This document shows, one piece after another, positions 9,945-18,854 of a stretch of DNA of 64,000 bases (positions are counted from its first letter, which is position 1; every line of letters starts with the position of its first letter). The notes beneath the pieces are model-generated. The model was not told where the DNA came from. It ran no database searches and worked only from the letters and a program-made list of their open reading frames with translations. The translations under genes were made by a program, and so were the position numbers. Source of the DNA: Vibrio scophthalmi LMG 19158 (GTDB taxonomy: Bacteria > Pseudomonadota > Gammaproteobacteria > Enterobacterales > Vibrionaceae); NCBI RefSeq assembly GCF_000222585.1, contig NZ_AFWE01000040.1, positions 1 to 64,000 on the forward strand, read 5' to 3'.

Positions 9945-10484
9945 ATGGCTAGCCGTGGAGTAAACAAAGTAATCTTGGTCGGTAACTTGGGCGCAGATCC
10001 TGAAGTCCGTTACATGCCTAGTGGCGGTGCAGTAGCAAATATTACTGTGGCTACTTCTGAGTCATGGCGTGATAAAGCTACCGGTGAACAGCGTGAAAAA
10101 ACAGAGTGGCACCGTGTTGCTCTGTTTGGAAAATTAGCAGAAGTGGCTGGTGAGTACCTACGCAAAGGCTCTCAAGTTTACATTGAAGGTCAACTGCAAA
10201 CACGTAAATGGCAAAACCAACAAGGCCAAGATCAGTACACAACGGAAGTTGTGGTACAAGGCTTTAATGGTGTGATGCAAATGCTAGGCGGTCGTCAAGG
10301 CGGTCAAGGTGCACCAATGGGTGGTCAACCTCAACAGCAACAGCAACCGCAGCAAGGTTGGGGTCAGCCACAACAACCTGCAATGCAGCAGCAATCGCAT
10401 CAGCCACAACAGCAGCAACCTCAGCAACAACAGCCTCAATATAATGAGCCACCAATGGATTTTGACGACGACATCCCGTTTTAA
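9945..10484 (+). CDS. ssb: Single-stranded DNA-binding protein
   Basis: OB-fold ssDNA-binding domain in residues 1-110 ([15 protein letters not shown]..., [15 protein letters not shown]...). A Gln/Pro-rich flexible linker follows at about 117-165, and the conserved acidic tip DFDDDIPF recruits repair and replication partners. Total 179 residues, as in E. coli (178). GGAGCG precedes the ATG. The linker is rich in CAA/CAG codons, which produces spurious long frames on the opposite strand. Confidence 0.98.
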   Translation: MASRGVNKVILVGNLGADPEVRYMPSGGAVANITVATSESWRDKATGEQREKTEWHRVALFGKLAEVAGEYLRKGSQVYIEGQLQTRKWQNQQGQDQYTTEVVVQGFNGVMQMLGGRQGGQGAPMGGQPQQQQQPQQGWGQPQQPAMQQQSHQPQQQQPQQQQPQYNEPPMDFDDDIPF

Positions 10485-10499
10485 TCTATCCAAACTGAA

Positions 10500-10528
10500 A
10501 AAAAGCCGCGATTATCGCGGCTTTTTTA
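10500..10528 (+). terminator. Rho-independent terminator of ssb
   Basis: GCCGCGA (10505-10511) pairs with TCGCGGC (10515-10521) and is followed by a T run. Confidence 0.9.
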
Positions 10529-10654
10529 TATAGTGAGTTTTACTTTAGCTCCTAAGGATCGGGAGTTCTCGTGCTAGGTGATAGCTTTTAACGTATTATG
10601 TGGGCTCTCATTCTGTATAGATGACACTCTCAAGGTGAAGGGAATCCATTATTT

Positions 10655-12661
10655 ATGAGGTATACGCCTACCTTAAAATTGAGCACTCGCTTGGTGGCTT
10701 TTGTCACCATGATCGTAATTTGCGCGATGTTTATCCTCTTTCTTGGGGGAACCTTATCTTTTCGCAGTTTAGGCCATGAATATCTAGACCACTCCCTCAA
10801 TGGGATCGTTGAAGTGGTGGATAAAGAAATGGAAAACCCTGATGCGGCTTATTCTATGCAGCGCTGGATGCCGAAAATGCTGCAAGCGTCCAATATCGTT
10901 GAAATGGAACTTTCATCGCAATCGGGCGTAATCTACCGCTATAAAGACACATCCAATACGTTTGATCCTTCATTGCTTTATCGAGTGGCTTATCAACTCG
11001 AACGCAATAATGGTTATACCATTCGCTTTGTGGCAATCCCTCCCTATCTTGGTTACGGCTATTCAATGCAGGCGTTATGGTCGATTACTGTCGCGGTATT
11101 ACTGATTATTTTCGGTCTAATGCAAGGGGTTAAATGGCTCAAGTTACAGTTGCTCGGTTCAGAATTACTTGAAGAGCGGGGGCGGATGATCTTGGCCGGA
11201 CGAGTCGAAGAGTTTGCCAAAGGTGATAGTAATGAATGGCCTTATACTGCCAGTGAAGCGTTAGATCGATTAATTGAAGAGTTACAAGACGCTCGGCAAG
11301 AACGCAGTCGTTTTGACACCTTCATACGTACGCAAACCTTTCTTGATCAATTAACCGGTACGGCTAATCGGGTGCTATTTGATAGTAAGTTGGAATCAGC
11401 ACTGTCTGAAAGTGGCGCCCGTGGTGGTGTATTGCTTTTGCGTATTGATGAATGGGAACAAATTGAAGAAGAGAGTGGTAAACAGCAGGCTAACGACTTT
11501 ATTGTTGCGGTCGGTGAAGCAATCAATAATATTATTCTGCGTTACCCGGATGTGATTTTATCGCGTTACTATAATGCTGATTTTGCCATTTTTGCTCCTA
11601 ACTTAAGTAGTAAAGAAGTCTCTAGTATTGCCATCAATTGTTTAAAGCAATTGAATAAACTGGATTTGCCCATGCCTCTTGATGAAGACAATTGGTGCCA
11701 TATTGGCGTCAGTATGTTTCAAGAAGGGGAACGTCAGGGGAAGATCATGGATGAAGCGGAAACTGCGCTAAAAAGCGCACACATTCAGCAAATTAATACC
11801 TGGAGTCGTTTTAATAAACTTTCTGACCAACAAGAGGAACGTGGTAGCGTTCGTTGGCGTACTTTGTTTGATAAAGTGTTAACCCCAGAAAAAGTATATC
11901 TGTTTTCTCAACCTTGTTATTTGTTGAATGCGCAACAAGAGCCGGAGTTGAACCATTATGAACTGTTTGTGCGTATTAATGACCCTGAAAAAGGATTGAT
12001 TAAGGCGTCACGTTTTAACTCTGCAATTGAGTCGGTTGGTTACGAAAGTCTTTTAGATCGCTCAGTTTTTTTATCGATCGCCAGATTTTTGAAGGCGTCA
12101 AAAAATAGTTTATGTTATTCTGTAAACCTTCATGTGAGTCCCTTTTCTGATCGCAAATACTTTCGTTGGTTTAGGGATGAGCTGCTGCAATTACCAACAG
12201 AATCGAGACATCAGCTCTATTTTGAGTTCGCCGAAGCGCGTTTAGTGAAACATATTGACTATATGCGACCTGTGATCAAGATGTTAACCGGTTTAGGTTG
12301 TAAAGTGGTTGTCGGGCAAGCAGGTCGATCCATCGTAAGTACTCATTATTTAAAAGATTTATCGATTGATTATTTGAAGTTGCATCGCAGCTTGATTAAA
12401 CAAATCGATCAACGACATGAAAATCAGTTATTTGTACGTAGTCTCTTGGGGGCCTGTAAAGGATTAAAAACTCAAGTCATTGCAGTCGGTGTCGACCAAA
12501 AGCAAGAATATAAAACAATTTTAGAGCTTGGTGTTCAAGGTGTCCAAGGCCGTTATTTTGCCGCGGAACAGCAGATGCTTCCTGAACAGCAAACTGAGCA
12601 CATCATACAGTCCAAATCCAATGTACAAGTTGGACGACGTAACCGTTGGCGAAGAAGTTAA
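10655..12661 (+). CDS. csrD: CsrD/MshH, degenerate GGDEF-EAL regulator of CsrB-type sRNA decay
   Basis: A 668-residue membrane protein with transmembrane segments at about 15-36 and 136-158, a HAMP-like linker, a degenerate GGDEF domain (about 225-365; the active-site loop reads RYYNADF) and a degenerate EAL domain (about 410-650; FEFAEAR instead of an active ExL motif). In E. coli CsrD does not make or break c-di-GMP but directs RNase E to CsrB/CsrC. In V. cholerae the same gene at the head of the msh cluster was named mshH. It lies 7 bp before mshI and may be co-transcribed with it. Confidence 0.88.
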   Translation: MRYTPTLKLSTRLVAFVTMIVICAMFILFLGGTLSFRSLGHEYLDHSLNGIVEVVDKEMENPDAAYSMQRWMPKMLQASNIVEMELSSQSGVIYRYKDTSNTFDPSLLYRVAYQLERNNGYTIRFVAIPPYLGYGYSMQALWSITVAVLLIIFGLMQGVKWLKLQLLGSELLEERGRMILAGRVEEFAKGDSNEWPYTASEALDRLIEELQDARQERSRFDTFIRTQTFLDQLTGTANRVLFDSKLESALSESGARGGVLLLRIDEWEQIEEESGKQQANDFIVAVGEAINNIILRYPDVILSRYYNADFAIFAPNLSSKEVSSIAINCLKQLNKLDLPMPLDEDNWCHIGVSMFQEGERQGKIMDEAETALKSAHIQQINTWSRFNKLSDQQEERGSVRWRTLFDKVLTPEKVYLFSQPCYLLNAQQEPELNHYELFVRINDPEKGLIKASRFNSAIESVGYESLLDRSVFLSIARFLKASKNSLCYSVNLHVSPFSDRKYFRWFRDELLQLPTESRHQLYFEFAEARLVKHIDYMRPVIKMLTGLGCKVVVGQAGRSIVSTHYLKDLSIDYLKLHRSLIKQIDQRHENQLFVRSLLGACKGLKTQVIAVGVDQKQEYKTILELGVQGVQGRYFAAEQQMLPEQQTEHIIQSKSNVQVGRRNRWRRS

Positions 12662-12668
12662 GTTGTAG

Positions 12669-14111
12669 ATGAATATTCAATCTTTAATTGATAAGTTTAG
12701 CTCTGGTACGCGTTCAGGAAACTGTCTGAGGGTAGTTGTCCAACCGAGCGCGATCTATTTTTCTGAATTTGATGCCGCGATATTACCGAAGCGAGTCTCT
12801 ACAGAAGGTGCCGATTGGCAAAAAGTATTGGTTAATACTTTAGTTAAAGGACAGGTCGCTGATACCACTATCGACGTAGTACTTAACTCAAGCCTTTATC
12901 AAAACTACCAAATAGAAAAACCCAATGTTCCTCAAGAAGAACTGAGCTTAACGTTACCGTTTTTACTCAAAGATCTAATCAGCGAAAAAATTACCGATAT
13001 CATTGCCGATGCGATGCCGTTACCAAGTAGCAATAAGCTACAAGTGTACGTAGTGCCGAAATCGATGGTGTTGGGATTGGCCGAATCTCTCGCTCAAGCA
13101 AACTTAAAGCTAGGGCATATTCTGGTTGAGGATGATGTTTGGGGCCGTGTCGCAACTGATACGGAACGCTTTGTCTTACTTCAACGCAGCCAAAATGGCG
13201 CATACAAAGTCAGTGCTTTTGTTGATAACCGCTGTGTTTTTCAGCGCACCATTCGTGGTGTTAGCGCGCCATTAACTGGTGTGGCGAGTGCCAGTTTCCA
13301 GCTTGATAGTGTCGCACTAGAACTACAGCGTTCGATTGATTACCTCTCATCCCAGATGCGTGGCGCAACATTGCACCGTATGAAGGTTTGCTGTGATGAT
13401 GAGGACAATGGCGAGCTAGCGAAAGCGCTGGATGAACGACTCAGCGTCAGTGTGGCACCGTTGACAGACACCGATTTAGAATCTGGTGCGCTACTGGCTC
13501 AGTTTATCTCAAAAAACTACGATGCAGGGATCAATCTATATCCAGCGCATCTGCAACCTAAAGTTGACCACTTTACGCTTAATAACGTCGTGTTGGCGAG
13601 TGCCTTGTTGATGGTGATGATGTGTGCTGCTTTCGGCTACAACGCATGGCAGCACGCACAACTAACGCAAGATTTAAGCGTGGTGAAATCCCAAGAGAAA
13701 GAATTTAATCAGCAATTGACGAGTTTAAACCAGCGATTGGCTAAGCACCGTCCATCGCCAGAGAAGGTTCATGCTGTCGAGCGTCTAAAGGAAGATATTC
13801 TTTCCAAACGTGATTCGCTGAATGCGGTATCTAAGTATGATGGCGCGCAACAAGCGGGTTATTCCGGCATTATGGCGTCATTAGCGCAATTAGGACGTAA
13901 CGACATTTCGATTAACTACATCCATATGGATGACGACACTTTGGATATCAAAGGGTTGGCTAGAGATCCTCAAGCTATTCCTAATTGGGTTAATCAATTT
14001 AAAGGCGAGCTTAATCTGGTGGGGCGTTCGTTTGAAAAACTGAAAATCGGTCGTAATGAGCAGAATGTCCTGACGTTTGAACTGCATACCAAAGAGGAAG
14101 CCGAGCAATGA
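12669..14111 (+). CDS. mshI: MSHA biogenesis protein MshI (PilM/PilN-like)
   Basis: Part of the inner-membrane alignment complex of the MSHA type IV pilus. The first 290 residues look PilM-like. One transmembrane segment follows at about 305-327 (LNNVVLASALLMVMMCAAFGY), then a coiled coil and a PilN-like C-terminal domain, so the protein combines two functions that are separate in Pseudomonas. It overlaps mshJ by 4 bp. The assignment rests on gene order and architecture; residue-level matches to PilM were not computed. Confidence 0.88.
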   Translation: MNIQSLIDKFSSGTRSGNCLRVVVQPSAIYFSEFDAAILPKRVSTEGADWQKVLVNTLVKGQVADTTIDVVLNSSLYQNYQIEKPNVPQEELSLTLPFLLKDLISEKITDIIADAMPLPSSNKLQVYVVPKSMVLGLAESLAQANLKLGHILVEDDVWGRVATDTERFVLLQRSQNGAYKVSAFVDNRCVFQRTIRGVSAPLTGVASASFQLDSVALELQRSIDYLSSQMRGATLHRMKVCCDDEDNGELAKALDERLSVSVAPLTDTDLESGALLAQFISKNYDAGINLYPAHLQPKVDHFTLNNVVLASALLMVMMCAAFGYNAWQHAQLTQDLSVVKSQEKEFNQQLTSLNQRLAKHRPSPEKVHAVERLKEDILSKRDSLNAVSKYDGAQQAGYSGIMASLAQLGRNDISINYIHMDDDTLDIKGLARDPQAIPNWVNQFKGELNLVGRSFEKLKIGRNEQNVLTFELHTKEEAEQ

Positions 14112-14758
14112 AAGCGCATTGGCTAAACATGACTGAAAAGTTTGCTAACTTAAGTGCGCGAGAAAAGTGGCTGATCGCTTTGTGCAGTTGGGTCGGTATT
14201 GTTTTGGGTGGGTATGTGTTGTTGGTTGAGCCAACGTTTAAATCAAATCAATCATTGCGTCAGCAAATCATGACTTCAGAGCAGAGTAACTTGCGATTGG
14301 AGGGGGAGATCCTCGCGATTACCGCAAAACTCAAAAAAGATCCTGACCAAGCAATCAATATTGAGTACAAAAGATTATTCACTGAAAGCCAAATGCTTTC
14401 AGAGCAACTGGCGAAAGTTTTTGAAGATCTGATTTCGCCGAGTCAAATGGCCAAACTGCTCGAAGATGTATTAGCTGGCACAAAGGGATTGCATTTAGTG
14501 TCGCTGGAGTCATTAAAGGCTGAGCCGATTGTTAAGAGCCAAGCAACGGATAGCTATGATGGTTACTTCATTCATCCTGTACGCCTTGAGTTGACGGGAA
14601 GCTACTTTGCGATTTTAAGCTATTTAGAAACATTAGAGTCGCTACCGGTGAATTACTATTGGCGTAATTTTAGTTACCAAGTAGACACCTATCCTAAAGC
14701 GAAATTGATATTGGAAGTCTACACGCTAGGTACAAGACAGGAGTTTATCGGTGGTTAG
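14108..14758 (+). CDS. mshJ: MSHA biogenesis protein MshJ (PilO/GspM-like)
   Basis: A 216-residue bitopic protein: short cytoplasmic N-terminus, one membrane segment at about 22-41 (EKWLIALCSWVGIVLGGYVLL), a coiled coil, then a periplasmic ferredoxin-like domain. The plan is that of PilO/GspM, partners of the PilM/PilN-like MshI. ATGA overlap with mshI indicates translational coupling. Confidence 0.88.
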   Translation: MKAHWLNMTEKFANLSAREKWLIALCSWVGIVLGGYVLLVEPTFKSNQSLRQQIMTSEQSNLRLEGEILAITAKLKKDPDQAINIEYKRLFTESQMLSEQLAKVFEDLISPSQMAKLLEDVLAGTKGLHLVSLESLKAEPIVKSQATDSYDGYFIHPVRLELTGSYFAILSYLETLESLPVNYYWRNFSYQVDTYPKAKLILEVYTLGTRQEFIGG

Positions 14759-15089
14759 TAAGTTATTGATTGCTATGCTGAGTTTATCTTCGTTGGCCAT
14801 GGCGTCATGGGCCGTTGCATCGCAAGATCCAACGGCACCGCTGAATTGGCAGCCAACGGAAAAAAGTACACAAGCAAAAAAAGTCACACAATATCGCGTA
14901 CCTAACTTACAGAGCATTGTTTGCCAAGGTGAAAAAGAGTGTATCGCGATTTTAAATGGCCAAGCACTGGCGCAAGGTGAACGAATCAATGGTTTCCAAG
15001 TGAAACAAGTGAGAGCGGATTACGTCACCGTCGCCCGAGGCAGTAAACAGTGGAAGCTGGAGTTGTTTCCTCTAGAAGTAAAACAATAA
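14751..15089 (+). CDS. mshK: MSHA biogenesis protein MshK (PilP-like)
   Basis: A 112-residue exported protein. The signal peptide ends near ASWAVAS, followed by a segment beginning DPTAPLNW, as in PilP/GspC-like proteins that link the inner-membrane complex to the secretin. The start is a GTG overlapping the end of mshJ by 8 bp. Its place directly before the secretin gene mshL supports the role. Confidence 0.83.
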   Translation: MVSKLLIAMLSLSSLAMASWAVASQDPTAPLNWQPTEKSTQAKKVTQYRVPNLQSIVCQGEKECIAILNGQALAQGERINGFQVKQVRADYVTVARGSKQWKLELFPLEVKQ

Positions 15090-15104
15090 GGTTAATGAGA
15101 TCGT

Positions 15105-16745
15105 ATGCGTAAACTCGTTTTAGCAATCACCATTGCTTCGTTAGTTGGCTGTTCTATGGGACATCGTGACCCTATTGAGGCTAAGAACGCTTTAAATGAA
15201 GCTATCAATGAGTCTAATGGTCGCGCGCTGCAAGAGTTGCCTGCGTCAGTCGAAGCAGACCTAATGCCGGAGCTAGATAACGATAGCCTCAGTAGTAGTG
15301 AGACGGTTAAGCGTTTCCGAATTAAAGCCAGCGGTGTTGATGCTCGGGCATTTTTCACTAGCTTGGTGAAAGGCACTGAGTTTAGCGTCGCGATTCACCC
15401 TGATGTGACGGGCAAGATCACGGTGAATTTGTCTGATGTCACTTTGGATGAGGTTTTGTCTGTCGTCAGCGACATGTATGGTTACGACATTCAAAAAACT
15501 GGTAAAGTTATTCAGGTTTACCCAGCAGGTTTACGTACGGTGACGATTCCGGTCGACTACTTGCAATTTAAACGCTCAGGCCGTTCATTAACTTCGATCA
15601 CTACCGGTACGATTACCAATACCGATAGTGGTTCTTCGAGTGATTCCGATTCATCTTCGTCATCATCTTCTAGTACCAGTACCTCAAAAGGTGGTACTGA
15701 AATTGAAACTACCAGTGAAAGTGATTTCTGGCCGCAATTAGAGCAAGCGGTTGATCAATTGATTGGCAGCGGCAAAGGGCAGTCGGTAGTCGTCACGCCG
15801 CAAGCAAGTGTGATTACCGTTCGTGCTTTCCCTGATGAAATCCGCCAAGTACGTGAGTTTTTGGGCATTTCTCAGCAACGTATGCATCGCCAAGTGATTT
15901 TAGAAGCAAAGATTTTGGAAGTGACCTTGAGTGATGGTTATCAGCAAGGGATCAATTGGAATAAAGCTTTTACTTCTAATGGCACCGATTATTCGATCGG
16001 ACAAGGTACGATTGTTAAAGATCCTAATGGTAATATTTTGCCACAAATTCTACCGGGTTTAGATGCGATTGGTACTTTATTGGGTGGACAGACGAATCTG
16101 GTTATTTCCAGTGGTAGCTTTGACGCAGTGCTGAATTTTATGGCGACTCAAGGTGACCTAAATGTACTTTCTAGCCCGCGTGTGACGGCATCAAATAACC
16201 AAAAAGCGGTGATTAAAGTTGGTACAGATGAGTACTATGTGACTGATTTTTCGAGTGTGGTGGGGACGGCGGATAACTCAGAACCGTCACCAGAAGTGGA
16301 ATTGACACCTTTCTTCTCTGGTATCTCATTGGATGTGACACCGCAAATTGACGATCAAGGTAATGTACTACTGCATGTTCACCCTGCGGTGATTGATGTC
16401 AAAGAGCAAGTCAAAGAGATTGGTTTTGGTGCCAATAGCTTAACACTGCCATTGGCTCAAAGTTCAATTCGCGAATCAGATTCAGTGATCCGCGCGCAAG
16501 ATGGCGATGTGGTGGTGATTGGTGGTTTGATGAAGTCGAACAGCATTGATCAAACGTCGAAAGTCCCATTCCTAGGGGACATCCCAGGCTTGGGGTATTT
16601 GTTCCGCAATACATCACAACTGCAACAAAAAACAGAGCTGGTTATTTTGCTTAAACCGACGGTTGTTGGTGTCAATACGTGGCAAAAAGAGCTGGAACGC
16701 TCGCGTGATTTGTTACAAGAGTGGTTCCCAGACCAGCAGCAGTAA
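15105..16745 (+). CDS. mshL: MSHA secretin MshL
   Basis: Outer-membrane secretin ring through which the MSHA pilus exits. It has a lipoprotein signal with lipobox LVGC (Cys16), an STN/N0 domain (about 65-130), a Ser/Asp-rich spacer (about 165-200, a run of serines with threonines), an N1-like domain and the secretin core from about 270 to the end (LEAKILEVTLSDGYQQG, VLSSPRVTASNNQKA, VIGGLMKSN, VPFLGDIPGLGYLF). Length 546 fits MshL/PilQ-type secretins. It follows mshK by 15 bp. Confidence 0.95.
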   Translation: MRKLVLAITIASLVGCSMGHRDPIEAKNALNEAINESNGRALQELPASVEADLMPELDNDSLSSSETVKRFRIKASGVDARAFFTSLVKGTEFSVAIHPDVTGKITVNLSDVTLDEVLSVVSDMYGYDIQKTGKVIQVYPAGLRTVTIPVDYLQFKRSGRSLTSITTGTITNTDSGSSSDSDSSSSSSSSTSTSKGGTEIETTSESDFWPQLEQAVDQLIGSGKGQSVVVTPQASVITVRAFPDEIRQVREFLGISQQRMHRQVILEAKILEVTLSDGYQQGINWNKAFTSNGTDYSIGQGTIVKDPNGNILPQILPGLDAIGTLLGGQTNLVISSGSFDAVLNFMATQGDLNVLSSPRVTASNNQKAVIKVGTDEYYVTDFSSVVGTADNSEPSPEVELTPFFSGISLDVTPQIDDQGNVLLHVHPAVIDVKEQVKEIGFGANSLTLPLAQSSIRESDSVIRAQDGDVVVIGGLMKSNSIDQTSKVPFLGDIPGLGYLFRNTSQLQQKTELVILLKPTVVGVNTWQKELERSRDLLQEWFPDQQQ

Positions 16746-16751
16746 TTCGCT

Positions 16752-17591
16752 ATGTATTTAGAGCATTTTGGTTTTAACCAGTTGCCTTTTCATTTGACCC
16801 CAAATACTGAGTTGTTTTTGGGGTTGGCGCCTCATTATGAAGCGATTCAAACGGTCAATGCCGCGCTTAATATGGGCGAAGGGGTGATTAAAGTGACGGG
16901 TGAGGTGGGGACCGGAAAAACCATGGTTTGCCGCATGTTGGTCAATCATTTTGAGCCCCATATCCAATTGGTCTATTTGCCTAATCCAGCATTGTCAGGT
17001 CATGAATTACGCCAGTCTGTGGCGGCAGAATTACTGGTTCATAGCCAGAATGCAGCTTCGATCGTGGATGATATCCAACATCGCTTGATTGAGTTAACCA
17101 AAGCGGGCAAGCAAGTGGTCGTTTTGGTTGATGAGGCGCAAGCACTCAGTGATGATGCATTAGAAGTCTTGCGCTTATTTGGAAATTTAGAAACGGAACG
17201 ACAAAAGCTATTACAAATCGTTTTATTTGGTCAGCCTGAGTTAGATGAAAGGCTTGAGCAGCATCATTTAAGGCAGTTTCGTCAACGCATTACGTTTAGC
17301 GCTAAACTCAGGCCGCTTTCGATTGAAGAGACGGTTACCTACATTACGACCCGTATTGAAAAGGCGGGTGGCTGTTATGAGGTTTTCTCTCTGAGTCAAA
17401 AAAAGGCGCTCTGGCGTGCCAGTCGAGGGATTCCTCGCTTGATAAACCAGCTTTGTCATAAAAGCTTGCTGCTGGCGAGTAGCCAAGGCGCGAGCACGAT
17501 TAAACATTCACACTTACATGCAGCAGCGCATGATACGTTCGATGCTTGTAAGCCAAAGTATAAAAACCCAATGTGTTGGGGTTGGAGTTAG
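16752..17591 (+). CDS. mshM: MSHA biogenesis ATPase MshM (ExeA-like AAA)
   Basis: An ExeA/GspA-type AAA ATPase of 279 residues starting MYLEHFGFNQLPF, with Walker A GEVGTGKT near residue 50, Walker B VVLVDEAQAL near 120-130 and sensor motifs FGQPELDERL. Such proteins help place or assemble the secretin across peptidoglycan. It lacks the peptidoglycan-binding extension of ExeA. It sits 6 bp after mshL and 3 bp before mshN. Confidence 0.92.
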   Translation: MYLEHFGFNQLPFHLTPNTELFLGLAPHYEAIQTVNAALNMGEGVIKVTGEVGTGKTMVCRMLVNHFEPHIQLVYLPNPALSGHELRQSVAAELLVHSQNAASIVDDIQHRLIELTKAGKQVVVLVDEAQALSDDALEVLRLFGNLETERQKLLQIVLFGQPELDERLEQHHLRQFRQRITFSAKLRPLSIEETVTYITTRIEKAGGCYEVFSLSQKKALWRASRGIPRLINQLCHKSLLLASSQGASTIKHSHLHAAAHDTFDACKPKYKNPMCWGWS

Positions 17592-17594
17592 AGC

Positions 17595-18854
17595 ATGAGT
17601 GCGATTAATAACGCGCTATCTGAGTTATCAAAGTCGCAAACGACGTCGATTAACGATATAGAGAGAGTTCAGGTTCAAACGATTAAGCAAAAACCAAGAT
17701 TGCCGTGGTTGATAGGTGGTTTCAGTTTGAGTTTAGCGGTTGGTGGCTGGGCGATTTCCATACAAGCTCCAGGTGAGCAAACCGCACTGACTAGCTCATC
17801 CGAACCGATTACTCAGCAAATTCCGCTTTCTGCTGCAGAGCTTGATGTGATCACTAATGTGCCTTCGCCAACCGCGAAAGTAACACAAGCGAGTGAGGCG
17901 ATTTATAGCGCTCCGGTGAAGCTAGATGTCGCGGCAGTGAGTGAGCCAGCGGAGACTAAGTCGGCCGCTATCCATGATGCGCCGCGAGCGGAAGTGAAGT
18001 CAAAAACGGCTCAAACAGCAGTGGTCGCTGAAAAAAATGTGCGAGCTCCTGAAGTTGAATCACCCATCGTCCAGTCCAATACCATTACCGCACCACTTGC
18101 GGATGTCTCTGAGCAGTCACTCGATAATCACGTCATGAGTGAAACATCGCTGAATGAACAGCCGCTATCGTTGGCCAACAACAGTCCAGAACAATTGAAA
18201 CGTTCGGCGGCTGAACATTTTGTTGAGGAAGGTGCCATTGTTGTTGAGCAAGTGGAATTAACGCCAACGCAACTTTCATTTAAGGCTCAAGAGCGGGCTA
18301 AAAAAGCACTTGATGCCAATAATTTGGCTGAGGCAATTGCACAATATAATGATGCACTGCGTTATACCCCACGAGACAGTAAAGTCCGTCAAACATTAGC
18401 GGCTTTGTATTATGGCAAAGGGGATGCGCGTAAGGCGGTTGATCTGCTGCAAAAAGGCATTGCGATCGATAACGATGATATGAACGTTCGTTTGGCCCTG
18501 TCGAAATTATTGCTTAAAGAGCAACAAAACGCGGCGGCATTAACCCCCTTGGTTTATTTGCCTGCCAATCCAAGCCGTGATTACTTATCACTGCGTGCAG
18601 CATTAGCACAAAAGAATAATCAAGACCAATTGGCATTGGAAAGCTATCAACAATTAGTCACTATTGAGCCGGAAAACGGCCGCTGGTGGCTTGGCTATGC
18701 GATTCAGCAAGAGAGAGCGTTCGAGTTGCAAGGTGCTAAGCAAGCTTACCAGCAGGCACTGACTAAAGTGGGTGTCTCTAGCCAATCTCAGCAGTTCATT
18801 CGTGACCGTTTGAGTGTGTTAAACCGATTAGAGGAGCAGCCAAGTGCAGATTAA
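17595..18854 (+). CDS. mshN: MSHA biogenesis TPR protein MshN
   Basis: 419 residues: a short cytoplasmic N-terminus (MSAINNALSELSK), one membrane segment (about 35-55), a long low-complexity Ala/Ser/Glu-rich periplasmic stretch (60-230), then TPR repeats from about 235 to the end. It probably acts as a periplasmic scaffold together with MshM and MshL. Its stop overlaps the mshE start by 11 bp. Confidence 0.88.
   Translation: MSAINNALSELSKSQTTSINDIERVQVQTIKQKPRLPWLIGGFSLSLAVGGWAISIQAPGEQTALTSSSEPITQQIPLSAAELDVITNVPSPTAKVTQASEAIYSAPVKLDVAAVSEPAETKSAAIHDAPRAEVKSKTAQTAVVAEKNVRAPEVESPIVQSNTITAPLADVSEQSLDNHVMSETSLNEQPLSLANNSPEQLKRSAAEHFVEEGAIVVEQVELTPTQLSFKAQERAKKALDANNLAEAIAQYNDALRYTPRDSKVRQTLAALYYGKGDARKAVDLLQKGIAIDNDDMNVRLALSKLLLKEQQNAAALTPLVYLPANPSRDYLSLRAALAQKNNQDQLALESYQQLVTIEPENGRWWLGYAIQQERAFELQGAKQAYQQALTKVGVSSQSQQFIRDRLSVLNRLEEQPSAD

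Noticed and set aside
10264-10533. Long opposite-strand and shifted frames over the ssb linker
   Set aside because: They are shadows of the Gln-rich CAA/CAG repeat of the Ssb linker.
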